Source: Oscillospiraceae bacterium (GTDB taxonomy: Bacteria; Bacillota; Clostridia; Oscillospirales; Ruminococcaceae). From it: DNA of 11,414 nucleotides. A program made the position numbers and the translations under genes. Below, in pieces: positions 1 through 7,379 of this stretch; position 1 is the stretch's first letter, and each line of letters starts with the position of its first letter. The notes under the pieces are model-generated. The model did not search any database. It was not told the DNA's origin and saw nothing but the letters and a program-made list of their open reading frames with translations. The stretch spans positions 1-11,414 of the forward strand of contig JAFLUJ010000341.1 in assembly GCA_022511485.1 (NCBI GenBank). Reading direction: 5' to 3'.

Positions 1-1419
1 AGGATTGAACAAAAGCAGCATCGGGAAAAGCTCGAGTCTTCCTGCCAGCATATCGAAGATCAGCACCAGCTTGCTGGGTATTGAGAAAAATCCGAAATTC
101 GCTGATGGACCTACCAGTTCAAGTCCCGGACCTATGTTGTTCACAGCCGACACTACCGATGTAAAGTTGGTAATAAGGTCGTGGTTGTCAAAGGAAATTA
201 TCCCGATGGACACCACCATAAGTGCAAGATATGCAACGATATAAACACCTACGGTATGCACGGTCTCATCTTCAATAGGATGTCCGTCCATGGTTATTTT
301 CTTCACCTGTTTGGGATGGATCATTGCAAGCAGCTCTCTGCTCAGATTCTTGAACAGGATAATAATTCTCGAGACCTTCATTCCGCCGCCGGTGCTTCCG
401 GCGCAGGCGCCAACAAACATAAGCAGGACAAGTACGGTCCTCGAAAGCTCCGGCCAGTTGTTAAAGTCGGCAGTGGAAAATCCCGTGGTCGAAATAACCG
501 ACGACACTGCAAATGACGAATCCAGCAGTGCCTGTCCAAAGCCGTTTATGCCATTCATGATATTATAGGTGATTATCAGCACAGATACGATCACTATCAC
601 GAAAAACACCCGTACCTCCAAGCTGAACACCTCGCGGAATTTTCCCTTAAGCAGAAAGAAATAGCTGTTGAAATTCACCGAAAACAAAAGCATAAAAGCA
701 ATTACGATGATCTGATTATACACCGAAAAGCTGCCGATGCTGTCTCCGTAGATACCGAAGCCGCCGGTGCCCGCTGTGGCGACAGCGGTGTTAAGAGCTT
801 CAAACGGCGTCAATCCTCCGAAAAGCAGAAGTATAAATTCGATCAGGGTCAGTACGAAATAAATTCCGTACAGCAGAAGCGCTGTTGTTTTTACTCTCGG
901 GACAAGCTTGCTTACCGATGGTCCGGGGGATTCTGCTTTCATTATGTGCATATTCTGCGCGCCCGACAGATGCACAAACGCCATAATGAACACCAGCACG
1001 CCCATTCCGCCGACCCAGTGGGTAAAGCTTCTCCACATAAGCATGGATTTAGAGAGTGCTTCCACGTCGTCCAGTATGCTTGCGCCGGTTGTGGTAAAGC
1101 CTGAAACCGTCTCGAAAAGCGCATCGATGAACGACGGTATTTCTCCTGACAGAAAAAACGGAAGCGAGCCGAAGATCGAAAGTACTATCCAGCTAAGGGA
1201 AACAATTACAAAGCCCTCTCTGGAATAGAGCTTTTTGTTCTGGGGCTTTTTAATTTTCGTAAGCATCAGACCGATGGAAACGCAGATCGCCGCCGTTGCC
1301 AGAAACCACCACACCGTACTTTCTCCGTAGCAAACGGCGGTGATTATGGGAACAGCCATGAAGATCGCTTCAAAGATCAATATATAGCCGAGAATATAGG
1401 TTATCATTCTGTAATTCAT
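1..1419 (-). CDS. trkH: Trk-type potassium uptake protein TrkH (3' end cut by window edge)
   Basis: This is the membrane subunit of a Trk/Ktr potassium transporter, which moves K+ into the cell under control of the cytoplasmic TrkA ring. I translated 473 residues with no stop before the left edge. The family is usually about 480 residues and the last readable part (GRLELFPMLLLFNP) is the conserved C-terminal end, so only some 10-15 residues are missing. All four pore loops with their selectivity glycines are visible: TTTGAS (about 109-114), TAGTGGFG (215-222), STTGFS (310-315) and NNIGPG (427-432). The HWVGGMG motif (134-140) and AGSTGGGMK (340-348) are also present, with many hydrophobic membrane segments between them. 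The ATG lies 12 bp after the trkA stop, with only a weak GGG-type ribosome site, so translation is probably coupled to trkA. A second ATG four codons in is possible. Family call is firm; the exact start is slightly uncertain. Confidence 0.95.
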   Translation of the reverse strand, partial: MNYRMITYILGYILIFEAIFMAVPIITAVCYGESTVWWFLATAAICVSIGLMLTKIKKPQNKKLYSREGFVIVSLSWIVLSIFGSLPFFLSGEIPSFIDALFETVSGFTTTGASILDDVEALSKSMLMWRSFTHWVGGMGVLVFIMAFVHLSGAQNMHIMKAESPGPSVSKLVPRVKTTALLLYGIYFVLTLIEFILLLFGGLTPFEALNTAVATAGTGGFGIYGDSIGSFSVYNQIIVIAFMLLFSVNFNSYFFLLKGKFREVFSLEVRVFFVIVIVSVLIITYNIMNGINGFGQALLDSSFAVSSVISTTGFSTADFNNWPELSRTVLVLLMFVGACAGSTGGGMKVSRIIILFKNLSRELLAMIHPKQVKKITMDGHPIEDETVHTVGVYIVAYLALMVVSIGIISFDNHDLITNFTSVVSAVNNIGPGLELVGPSANFGFFSIPSKLVLIFDMLAGRLELFPMLLLFNP

Positions 1420-1431
1420 AAAAAATACCCG

Positions 1432-2790
1432 TTATCTTAGAATATCCGTTATATCGTGAAGCTCGGAGCTGTCGGAAACGATGACCACCGTATCCTCCGG
1501 CTCAATTGTGTCAGAGCCTCGGGGGATAACCACCTTTTTCCCGCGGAGGATCGCTGCCACCAGGATCCCGTCCCTTAGCTTAAGGTTCATAAGCGGTGTT
1601 CCGGTAATGGAGCTTGAATCTTTTATGATAAACTCCGCCGCTTCGATCTTGCCCTTTATTACCTGATGAAGCTGCTCTACGTTGCTTCCCTGGGCGTTTT
1701 TGATGGAGCGGACATAACGGACTATCAGATCGGACGTTATGTTTTTCGGATAAATGATGGTGTCAAGCTCCAGCTGCTTTATCACGTTCGCGAAATCGAT
1801 CCGGTTTATTTTCGTTACAAGCTTGGCACTTCCGGAGCTGTGGGCGAAAAGCGACAGGAGAATGTTTTCCTCGTCCAGATTTGTAAGCGCCACAAACGCT
1901 CCCGTCTGTGCCAGACCCTCTTCAAGAAGTACTTCCTGATCCGAAGCGTCGCCGTTTATTACCGTAACGCTGCTTCCCCAGAGAGCGCACAGCTCGTCGC
2001 TTCTTTGCGGGTCTTTTTCAATTATCTTGACGGAAACGCCGTCGTTTACCAGAATATTGCACAGGTAATGTCCAAGCTCTCCGCCTCCGACTATCATAAC
2101 GTCCTTTACGGACTTGGACTTATAGTTGATCTTTCTGAAAAAGTCGTTCACCTTTTGGGGAGAAGCTATTATTGAAATAACGTCCCGCTCTTCAAACACT
2201 GTGTTTCCGTTTACTATGTATGCCTCGTCGCCCCGCTCCAGCGTGCAGACCAGAACGTCACAGCCCAGCTTTGAGGACAGCTCCTTTACTGCCACTCCCA
2301 CAAGCGGCGAGCCTTCGGGTACTTTGAGCTTTATAAGCTCCACTCTGCCTCTGCAAAATGTGTCGATGTTTATTGCCGACGGAAAGCGCAGTACACGCGC
2401 GATCTCCTCCGCTGCTGCCTGCTCGGGATTTATGACCATTGCAAGTCCAAGCTCGTCCTTTAAAAAGGGAGCTTCGCTGCTGTACTGAGGACTTCTTACT
2501 CTCGCGATGGTCTTGCAGTTACCTGCTTTTTTTGCTATAAGACAGCACAGCAGATTGAGCTCATCCGAGCCGGTGACTGCGATCATAAGATCCGCGTTCT
2601 CTATTCCCGCCTCCTGCTGTACAAGATGTGTTGCTCCGTTTCCGGTCACGCACATAACGTCGCATTTTGAGGATACAGCATTAAGCTTTTTTGCATCCAG
2701 GTCAATAACGGTTATGTTGTTTCCCTGTTCGTTAAGCTGCTCTGCAAGAGCCTCTCCGACCTTGCCGCAGCCAATGATAATAATATTCAA
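1432..2790 (-). CDS. trkA: Trk potassium uptake regulatory subunit TrkA, TTG start
   Basis: This is the peripheral, nucleotide-binding subunit that gates TrkH. At 452 residues it matches the two-domain TrkA type rather than the half-length KtrA. It holds two RCK units: a Rossmann fold with GCGKVG (7-12) and the acidic IDLD end (about 29-32), a TrkA-C domain (about 147-212), a second Rossmann fold with GGGELG (235-240) followed by IIEKD, and a second TrkA-C domain up to the C terminus. I chose the TTG at 2790 although an in-frame ATG exists at 2829. AAAGGAGG (2801-2808) sits 10 nt upstream of the TTG, homologues begin right at the NIIIIG strand, and the ATG at 2829 lies upstream of the -10 box of a perfect promoter, so it would not be in that mRNA. 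First gene of the trkA-trkH operon. Confidence 0.95.
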   Translation of the reverse strand: MNIIIIGCGKVGEALAEQLNEQGNNITVIDLDAKKLNAVSSKCDVMCVTGNGATHLVQQEAGIENADLMIAVTGSDELNLLCCLIAKKAGNCKTIARVRSPQYSSEAPFLKDELGLAMVINPEQAAAEEIARVLRFPSAINIDTFCRGRVELIKLKVPEGSPLVGVAVKELSSKLGCDVLVCTLERGDEAYIVNGNTVFEERDVISIIASPQKVNDFFRKINYKSKSVKDVMIVGGGELGHYLCNILVNDGVSVKIIEKDPQRSDELCALWGSSVTVINGDASDQEVLLEEGLAQTGAFVALTNLDEENILLSLFAHSSGSAKLVTKINRIDFANVIKQLELDTIIYPKNITSDLIVRYVRSIKNAQGSNVEQLHQVIKGKIEAAEFIIKDSSSITGTPLMNLKLRDGILVAAILRGKKVVIPRGSDTIEPEDTVVIVSDSSELHDITDILR

Positions 2791-2817
2791 AGGCAGTCCG
2801 CCTCCTTTACACAGTCT

Positions 2818-2846
2818 ATTATAAACCATTTTTGGAGGAATGTCAA
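2818..2846 (-). promoter_or_regulatory. Consensus sigma-A promoter of trkA-trkH
   Basis: On the minus strand there is TTGACA (2846-2841), a 17-nt spacer and TATAAT (2823-2818): both hexamers and the spacing match the sigma-A consensus exactly. Transcription should begin near 2811, about 20 nt before the TTG start of trkA, leaving a leader that holds little beyond the ribosome binding site. Such a promoter predicts strong basal expression. Confidence 0.9.
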
Positions 2847-2900
2847 TAAATTTCCTGAATCATAAGAATTTTTCATTGCACACCGGACTATGTTCTTTGT

Positions 2901-2918
2901 ATCTTGAGGAAGCAAGAT
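2901..2918. terminator. Small hairpin after the dehydrogenase/reductase operon (weak terminator candidate)
   Basis: ATCTTG and CAAGAT form a perfect 6-bp stem around a 6-nt loop, 16 bp past the stop codon of the aldo/keto reductase. No run of T follows on the minus strand, so it is a poor intrinsic terminator for that operon; on the plus strand the following bases are T-rich but not a clean T-tract. It is the only hairpin I see between the two minus-strand operons, so some read-through into trkA is possible. Confidence 0.25.
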
Positions 2919-2934
2919 TATACTATTTCCCGTT

Positions 2935-4065
2935 TTATTTTTGAGGCTCATCAAGCAGCTCAGAAGCTTCCTTCATAAGCTTGATGACAGGCAGATGCTG
3001 AGGACAGACGCTTTCGCACTGACCGCATTCCACGCAGTCAGACGCCTTTCCGCTGCGGGAAGTCAGATTGCCGTAGAAGGATTTGCCTCGCCACGCCTCG
3101 TTATATGTACGGATCGTGTTTACCGCCTTGAAAATATCGGGGATGCTTATTTTCGACGGACATCCGTCACAGCAGTATCTGCATGATGTACAGCCGATCT
3201 GGGGAATATCCAGCATGAGCTTCGTTACCTCATCTATTACAGCCCGGTCCTTTTCGGTCAGAGGTTCAAAATTGGTGAACGTTCCTATATTATCGCTCAT
3301 CTGCTCTTCATCGGACATCCCGGACAGGATCGTCATAACGCCGGGCAGAGACGCGGCAAACCTCAGCGCCCATGAAGCAGCGGAGTGATCCGGTCTTGCT
3401 TCCTTGTATTTTGCTTCAAGCTCGGGTTTCATGCCTGCTAATGTTCCGCCCTTTACCGGCTCCATGATTATTATGGGGATATTTCTGCTGTGCAGGATCT
3501 CATACAGCTCGCCGGAGCGTATGATGGGATTGCTCCAGTCAACATAATTAAGCTGTATCTGGACAAATTCCACCTCCGGATGCTTGTCAAGCACCTTCTC
3601 TAAAAGCTCGGGACTGCCATGATAGGAAAATCCGAAATGCTTTATTTTGCCCTCCGATTTTTTCTGCATCCCCCATGAAAAGCAGTCGAATTTTTCGTAG
3701 GTATCGTAGTTATAGCCGTCCTCAAGGGAATGGAGAAGATAAAAGTCGAAATACTCCACCCCTGCCCGTTCAAGCTGCTCGTTAAAAATGCGGTCTCTGT
3801 CATCATTGCTTTTTATGTTCCATGCAGGAAGCTTGGTGGCAAGATAGAATGAATCCCTTGGATACCGCTTCACGACAGCTTCCCTTGCTGCGGATTCCGA
3901 TTCTCCGCCATGATATACATATGCGGTGTCAAAATAGTTGAATCCTGCTTTCATGTAAGTGTCCACCATATTGCAGACTCTTTCCATGTCGATCTTTTCT
4001 TCCTTTTGCGGAAGTCTCATCAGACCAAAACCAAGCTTCGGCATAACATTCAGATCAATAGACAT
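2935..4065 (-). CDS. Aldo/keto reductase with C-terminal 4Fe-4S ferredoxin-like domain
   Basis: The N-terminal 280 residues are an aldo/keto reductase TIM barrel (NAD(P)H-dependent reduction of a carbonyl). The start LGFGLMRLP is typical, and the catalytic tetrad is readable as D46, Y51, K78 and H112 (in FDTAYVYHGG, LATKLP and YLLHS). The C-terminal part adds two cysteine clusters, CTSCRYCCDGCP (292-303) and CVECGQCESVCP (344-355), which suit two [4Fe-4S] centres. This combination is common in anaerobic Firmicutes, where the natural substrate is mostly unknown. An ATG at 4083 lies in the same frame, but an AAGGAGG sits 8 nt before the ATG at 4065, so 4065 is the likely start, giving 376 residues. 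It follows the alcohol dehydrogenase by 26 bp with no promoter seen between, so the two are co-transcribed and probably handle related carbonyl or alcohol substrates. The barrel and the Fe-S clusters are seen; the physiological reaction is inferred. Confidence 0.92.
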   Translation of the reverse strand: MSIDLNVMPKLGFGLMRLPQKEEKIDMERVCNMVDTYMKAGFNYFDTAYVYHGGESESAAREAVVKRYPRDSFYLATKLPAWNIKSNDDRDRIFNEQLERAGVEYFDFYLLHSLEDGYNYDTYEKFDCFSWGMQKKSEGKIKHFGFSYHGSPELLEKVLDKHPEVEFVQIQLNYVDWSNPIIRSGELYEILHSRNIPIIIMEPVKGGTLAGMKPELEAKYKEARPDHSAASWALRFAASLPGVMTILSGMSDEEQMSDNIGTFTNFEPLTEKDRAVIDEVTKLMLDIPQIGCTSCRYCCDGCPSKISIPDIFKAVNTIRTYNEAWRGKSFYGNLTSRSGKASDCVECGQCESVCPQHLPVIKLMKEASELLDEPQK

Positions 4066-4091
4066 ATTCTTGTCCTCCTTCATTACTGCTT

Positions 4092-5273
4092 TTAGACCTG
4101 TGCTCTTACTGCTGTTTTATATATCTCTGTAACATCCTCGGGCGAAAGCCTTACAAATCCCCATGTTTTGCCGTCCTCCCCGTATCTGAGCTTTTTCACC
4201 ATAACAGGAATGTCCTCTTCCTTTGCACCAAGCTCCTCAAAGTTTACCGGCATACCAATGCTGTGCAGGAAGCTTCTGAACCGGCGGATACCCTCCAAAG
4301 CTGTTGCTTCCGGATCTTCAAAATTCATCTCACATCCGAAAACTCTTGTCGCCATCTGACAGAACCGCATAACGTCATGCTTATATACAAACTCCATCCA
4401 TGCCGGCATTATCACCGCCAGACCTGCTCCGTGAGCGCAGTCGTAAAGAGCTGACAGCTCATGTTCGATTCCGTGGCTGTTCCAGTCCTGACTTCTGCCA
4501 ACTCCCACCAGACCGTTATGTGCGACCATTCCTGCCCACATGATATTGGCTCTGGCTTCATAATTATCGGGATCGGCTATGACCCTGGGAGTTTCCTTTA
4601 CCATTGTTATGAGAACAGCCTCACACAGACGATCGGTTATTTCCACTTCCTTTGTGTTGGTGAAATATCTTTCAAAAACGTGAGCCATAATATCCGTTGC
4701 GCCACAGGCGGTCTGATATGCGGGAAGTGTCTGTGTAAGCTCAGGATCTAATATAGAAAATTTCGCCCTTAGTGCATCTGAGCCCGTACCACGTTTCAGC
4801 AAGCCTTCTTCTTTAGTGATTACCGAATCTCCCGAACCCTCACTGCCTGCTGCTGCAATAGTAAGGATCACTCCGACAGGCAAGGCTTTTTCCACCTTTT
4901 TTCCGCTGTAAAAATCCCAGAAGTCTCCGTCATAAGGTACTCCTGCCGCAATAGCCTTTGCCGAATCAATGACAGAACCGCCTCCCACCGCAAGAATGAG
5001 ACCTACATTCTCCTTACGGCATAGTTCGATCCCTTTATATACAAGAGTATCACGGGGATTTGGCTGAACTCCGCCAAGCTCTGTGAATTCCACGCCGCTG
5101 CCCTGCAGGGACTTCTTTACCCTGTCCAGAAGTCCCGATCTCACAACAGAACCTCCCCCATAGTGGATAAGGACCTTTCCGCTGCTGTACTTTTTCACAT
5201 ACTCTCCGCACTCGTTTTCCCTGCCTCTTCCGAATACAAATTCAGTGGGGCTGTAAAAGTTGAAATTATCCAT
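4092..5273 (-). CDS. Iron-containing alcohol dehydrogenase, YqhD/butanol dehydrogenase type
   Basis: A 393-residue group III (iron-type) alcohol dehydrogenase that interconverts aldehydes and alcohols with NAD(P)H in the cytoplasm. The nucleotide site GGGS (97-100, followed by VIDSAKAIA) is intact. The metal ligands D194, H198, H267 and H281 fall in ATDIMAH, NSHGIEHELSALYDCAHG, at the same residue numbers as in E. coli YqhD, so the metal site looks functional and the protein is essentially collinear with that family. A GGAGG seven bases before the ATG supports the start. Family members from this clade are often called NADPH-dependent butanol dehydrogenases or broad aldehyde reductases; substrate and metal (Zn or Fe) cannot be read from the sequence. 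It is first in an operon with the Fe-S aldo/keto reductase and is divergent from the ABC exporter. Confidence 0.95.
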   Translation of the reverse strand: MDNFNFYSPTEFVFGRGRENECGEYVKKYSSGKVLIHYGGGSVVRSGLLDRVKKSLQGSGVEFTELGGVQPNPRDTLVYKGIELCRKENVGLILAVGGGSVIDSAKAIAAGVPYDGDFWDFYSGKKVEKALPVGVILTIAAAGSEGSGDSVITKEEGLLKRGTGSDALRAKFSILDPELTQTLPAYQTACGATDIMAHVFERYFTNTKEVEITDRLCEAVLITMVKETPRVIADPDNYEARANIMWAGMVAHNGLVGVGRSQDWNSHGIEHELSALYDCAHGAGLAVIMPAWMEFVYKHDVMRFCQMATRVFGCEMNFEDPEATALEGIRRFRSFLHSIGMPVNFEELGAKEEDIPVMVKKLRYGEDGKTWGFVRLSPEDVTEIYKTAVRAQV

Positions 5274-5312
5274 TTTTAAACCTCCATTAAAAATTTGGAT
5301 TTTATTGATATA

Positions 5313-5341
5313 AGTTTATCATATCCATAATAAAATATCAA
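5313..5341 (-). promoter_or_regulatory. Probable promoter of the alcohol dehydrogenase operon
   Basis: On the minus strand TTGATA (5341-5336), a 17-nt spacer and TAAACT (5318-5313) give a reasonable sigma-A promoter (5/6 and 4/6 matches). Transcription would start near 5306, about 33 nt before the ATG, and the leader carries the GGAGG site. No operator is obvious. Confidence 0.6.
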
Positions 5342-5412
5342 CACCAGCATTAAATGAATAGAGATTTTTACAATTTTTCAGGATATAAATTATATTTTCT
5401 GTCCTGCTATAG

Positions 5413-5426
5413 TGCTATAATATAAT
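5413..5426 (+). promoter_or_regulatory. Probable extended -10 promoter of the ABC exporter gene
   Basis: TG-C-TATAAT at 5413-5421 is an extended -10 element; a second TATAAT overlaps it at 5421-5426. The -35 position (5393-5398, TATTTT) is poor, which an extended -10 can compensate for. A start near 5428 would put the whole triple-hairpin block at 5434-5513 into the leader of the exporter mRNA, roughly 134 nt long. Confidence 0.5.
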
Positions 5427-5433
5427 GCGTGCT

Positions 5434-5513
5434 CAACAACTGCACCTTTGGCGCAGTTGTTGCTTCGGCGGGATCATCTCGCCGAAATCGCCAAAATTCA
5501 AAGAATTTTGGCG
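5434..5513. repeat. Three consecutive perfect hairpins (REP-like or leader RNA element)
   Basis: Three perfect inverted repeats follow one another with almost no spacing. Hairpin 1: CAACAACTGC at 5434-5443 with its complement at 5453-5462 (10 bp, 9-nt loop that could add a CC/GG pair). Hairpin 2: TTCGGCG at 5464-5470 with its complement at 5480-5486 (7 bp). Hairpin 3: CGCCAAAATTC at 5489-5499 with its complement at 5503-5513 (11 bp, loop AAA). TAGTGC (5410-5415) and GCACTA (5514-5519) frame the block as a short outer inverted repeat. No T-run follows on either strand, so it is not a standard terminator. It may be a dispersed palindromic genome repeat, or a structured leader of the exporter gene; the sequence alone does not decide. 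I saw no second copy in this window. Confidence 0.8.
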
Positions 5514-5561
5514 GCACTACTTGATTAATGATTGAATATACAATACCGGCGAGGGATCATT

Positions 5562-7379
5562 ATGGCAGAAAATAAAAAGCACGTATTTGAGGAAAAGCTT
5601 ACAAAGGGAGAAGATATTGACGAGGATATTTTACTTGAAAGCTTCAAGCGGAACGAACATAACAGTCTGAAGATCCTTCTTGGACTTTATAAGGGACAGT
5701 ATTTCAGACTGTTTATGGCTGTTCTGCTGTTTGCGATAAAGCATACTCCCGTATGGGTGCTTCCTATAACCACTGCAAATATAATAAATGCTGCCACAGG
5801 ACATGACGAAAACGCTCTCAGAACTATAGTTACCAACACAGTCATAATGGCAGTTCTTATATTGCAGAACGTTATCACCAATTATTTTCATACATATTTC
5901 TACGCCAAAGCAATAAGAAACGTTGAATGCGGGCTTCGCAGCTCAATGGTGAGAAAGCTCCAGCAGCTTTCCATAACATATCATAACGAAATGCAGTCGG
6001 GACGCTTGCAGTCAAAAATAATGCGTGACGTTGAACAGATCGAAAATCTTTCGGCGCAGATTTTTATTTCCGTTCTCAGCATTATCATGAACATAATAGT
6101 CGCATTCACTGTTGTGGTAAGCTCGTCGCTGACGGTGTTTCTGTTCTTCCTTGCGACGATCCCCGTTGCGGTAATTATCCGGATAGTTTTCAGGGATAAA
6201 ATAAATTCCAGAAACAAGACCTTCCGCAAGGAGATGGAGGAAACTTCTGTCAGAGTAATGGAAATGGTGGAGCTTATCCCAGTTACCAGAGCCCACGCTC
6301 TTGAGGAAAACGAGACGGACAAGATGGACAGGCAGCTCCGGAACGTTGCCGAGGAAGGCTTCAAGCTGGACGTTATACAGTCGCTGTTCGGTTCTGTAAG
6401 CTGGGCTTCCTTTCAGCTGTTTCAGGTTCTTTGCCTTGCGTTTACAGGGTATCTTGCTTTCAAGGGTACGATAAAGCCCGGCGATGTTGTGATGTATCAG
6501 ACTTATTTCTCAACTATCGTAAATCAGGTCAGCGGAATAATCACTCTTATCCCTATCATTGCAAAGGGTCTTGAATCGGTGGATTCCGTGGGAGATATTC
6601 TTCTCTGCGCTGATATTGAGCAGACAGGCAATAAAAGAAAGGTCAAAAATATAGGCGGAAATATCGAATTCAAAAATGTCAATTTCAGATTTAAGGACGC
6701 TGACAAGCCTGTAATAAACGATCTTTCCCTGAAAATAAACAAGGGCGAAACAGTGGCTTTTGTGGGAGTTTCCGGTGCGGGAAAAAGCACTCTGCTCAAT
6801 CTTGTGATAGGCTTTCTGAAACCTCAGTCGGGACAGATATTCATTGACGACAATGATCTTGACGAAATAGACCTGAGAAGCTATCGGAAGCATATTGCGG
6901 TAGTTCCCCAGACGCCCATACTTTTCACCGGAACTCTGCGGGATAATATTACATACGGTTCCGAGGACATAGACGAAGATTTCCTGAAAAAAGTGATCGC
7001 AGCGTCAAATCTGGAGGAACTTGTTGCTTCCCTGCCGGAGGGACTTGATACCATGATAACCGAGCACGGAGCAAATCTTTCCGGCGGTCAGCGGCAGAGA
7101 GTCTCCATTGCCAGAGCCTTTATCAGAGAACCGAAGCTTCTTATTCTTGACGAAGCTACTTCTGCTCTCGACACCATTTCCGAAAAGAAGATACAGGAAA
7201 GCGTTGGCCGGCTTGTTAAAGACAGAACTACCATAATCGTTGCTCACCGTCTTTCCACAATAAGAAACGCCGATAAAATTGCAGTTATCGGCGACGGAGA
7301 TGTAATTGAATACGGTACATACGACGAGCTTATGGAAAAGCAGGGGGAATTCTACAAGCTGAGAGCATTACAATTGTAG
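5562..7379 (+). CDS. ABC transporter, fused permease and ATP-binding exporter subunit
   Basis: This is a 605-residue half-transporter of the ABC exporter (MsbA/LmrA-like) type. The N-terminal membrane domain (about 40-340) has several hydrophobic helices. The C-terminal ATPase domain (about 365-605) is complete: Walker A GVSGAGKST (402-410), Q-loop VVPQ with Q450, signature LSGGQ (506-510), Walker B LLILDE (526-531) with the catalytic Glu, D-loop SALD, and switch His in AHRLS (H562). Both the signature and the catalytic Glu are canonical, so a homodimer could hydrolyse ATP at both sites, and no partner subunit lies next to it. I start at the ATG at 5562, which has GAGGG six bases upstream, rather than at an in-frame TTG at 5532. 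The substrate (lipid, peptide or drug) cannot be read. It is a lone gene between divergent and convergent neighbours; its stop directly abuts the stop of the araC-type gene. Confidence 0.93.
   Translation: MAENKKHVFEEKLTKGEDIDEDILLESFKRNEHNSLKILLGLYKGQYFRLFMAVLLFAIKHTPVWVLPITTANIINAATGHDENALRTIVTNTVIMAVLILQNVITNYFHTYFYAKAIRNVECGLRSSMVRKLQQLSITYHNEMQSGRLQSKIMRDVEQIENLSAQIFISVLSIIMNIIVAFTVVVSSSLTVFLFFLATIPVAVIIRIVFRDKINSRNKTFRKEMEETSVRVMEMVELIPVTRAHALEENETDKMDRQLRNVAEEGFKLDVIQSLFGSVSWASFQLFQVLCLAFTGYLAFKGTIKPGDVVMYQTYFSTIVNQVSGIITLIPIIAKGLESVDSVGDILLCADIEQTGNKRKVKNIGGNIEFKNVNFRFKDADKPVINDLSLKINKGETVAFVGVSGAGKSTLLNLVIGFLKPQSGQIFIDDNDLDEIDLRSYRKHIAVVPQTPILFTGTLRDNITYGSEDIDEDFLKKVIAASNLEELVASLPEGLDTMITEHGANLSGGQRQRVSIARAFIREPKLLILDEATSALDTISEKKIQESVGRLVKDRTTIIVAHRLSTIRNADKIAVIGDGDVIEYGTYDELMEKQGEFYKLRALQL

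Noticed and set aside
1666..2175. 169-residue open frame on the plus strand opposite trkA
   Set aside because: It is fully antisense to a well-supported TrkA, has no ribosome site or family motif, and reflects the codon bias of the opposite strand.
4066..4083. Upstream ATG (4083) as start of the aldo/keto reductase
   Set aside because: The AAGGAGG ribosome site lies just downstream of this ATG, so it serves the ATG at 4065 instead.
5464..5513. Hairpins 2 and 3 as an intrinsic terminator for either divergent gene
   Set aside because: Neither strand shows a U-tract after the stems, and both flanking genes are transcribed away from this region.
5532..5561. TTG at 5532 as start of the ABC exporter
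   Set aside because: No ribosome site precedes it, whereas GAGGG is correctly placed before ATG 5562.
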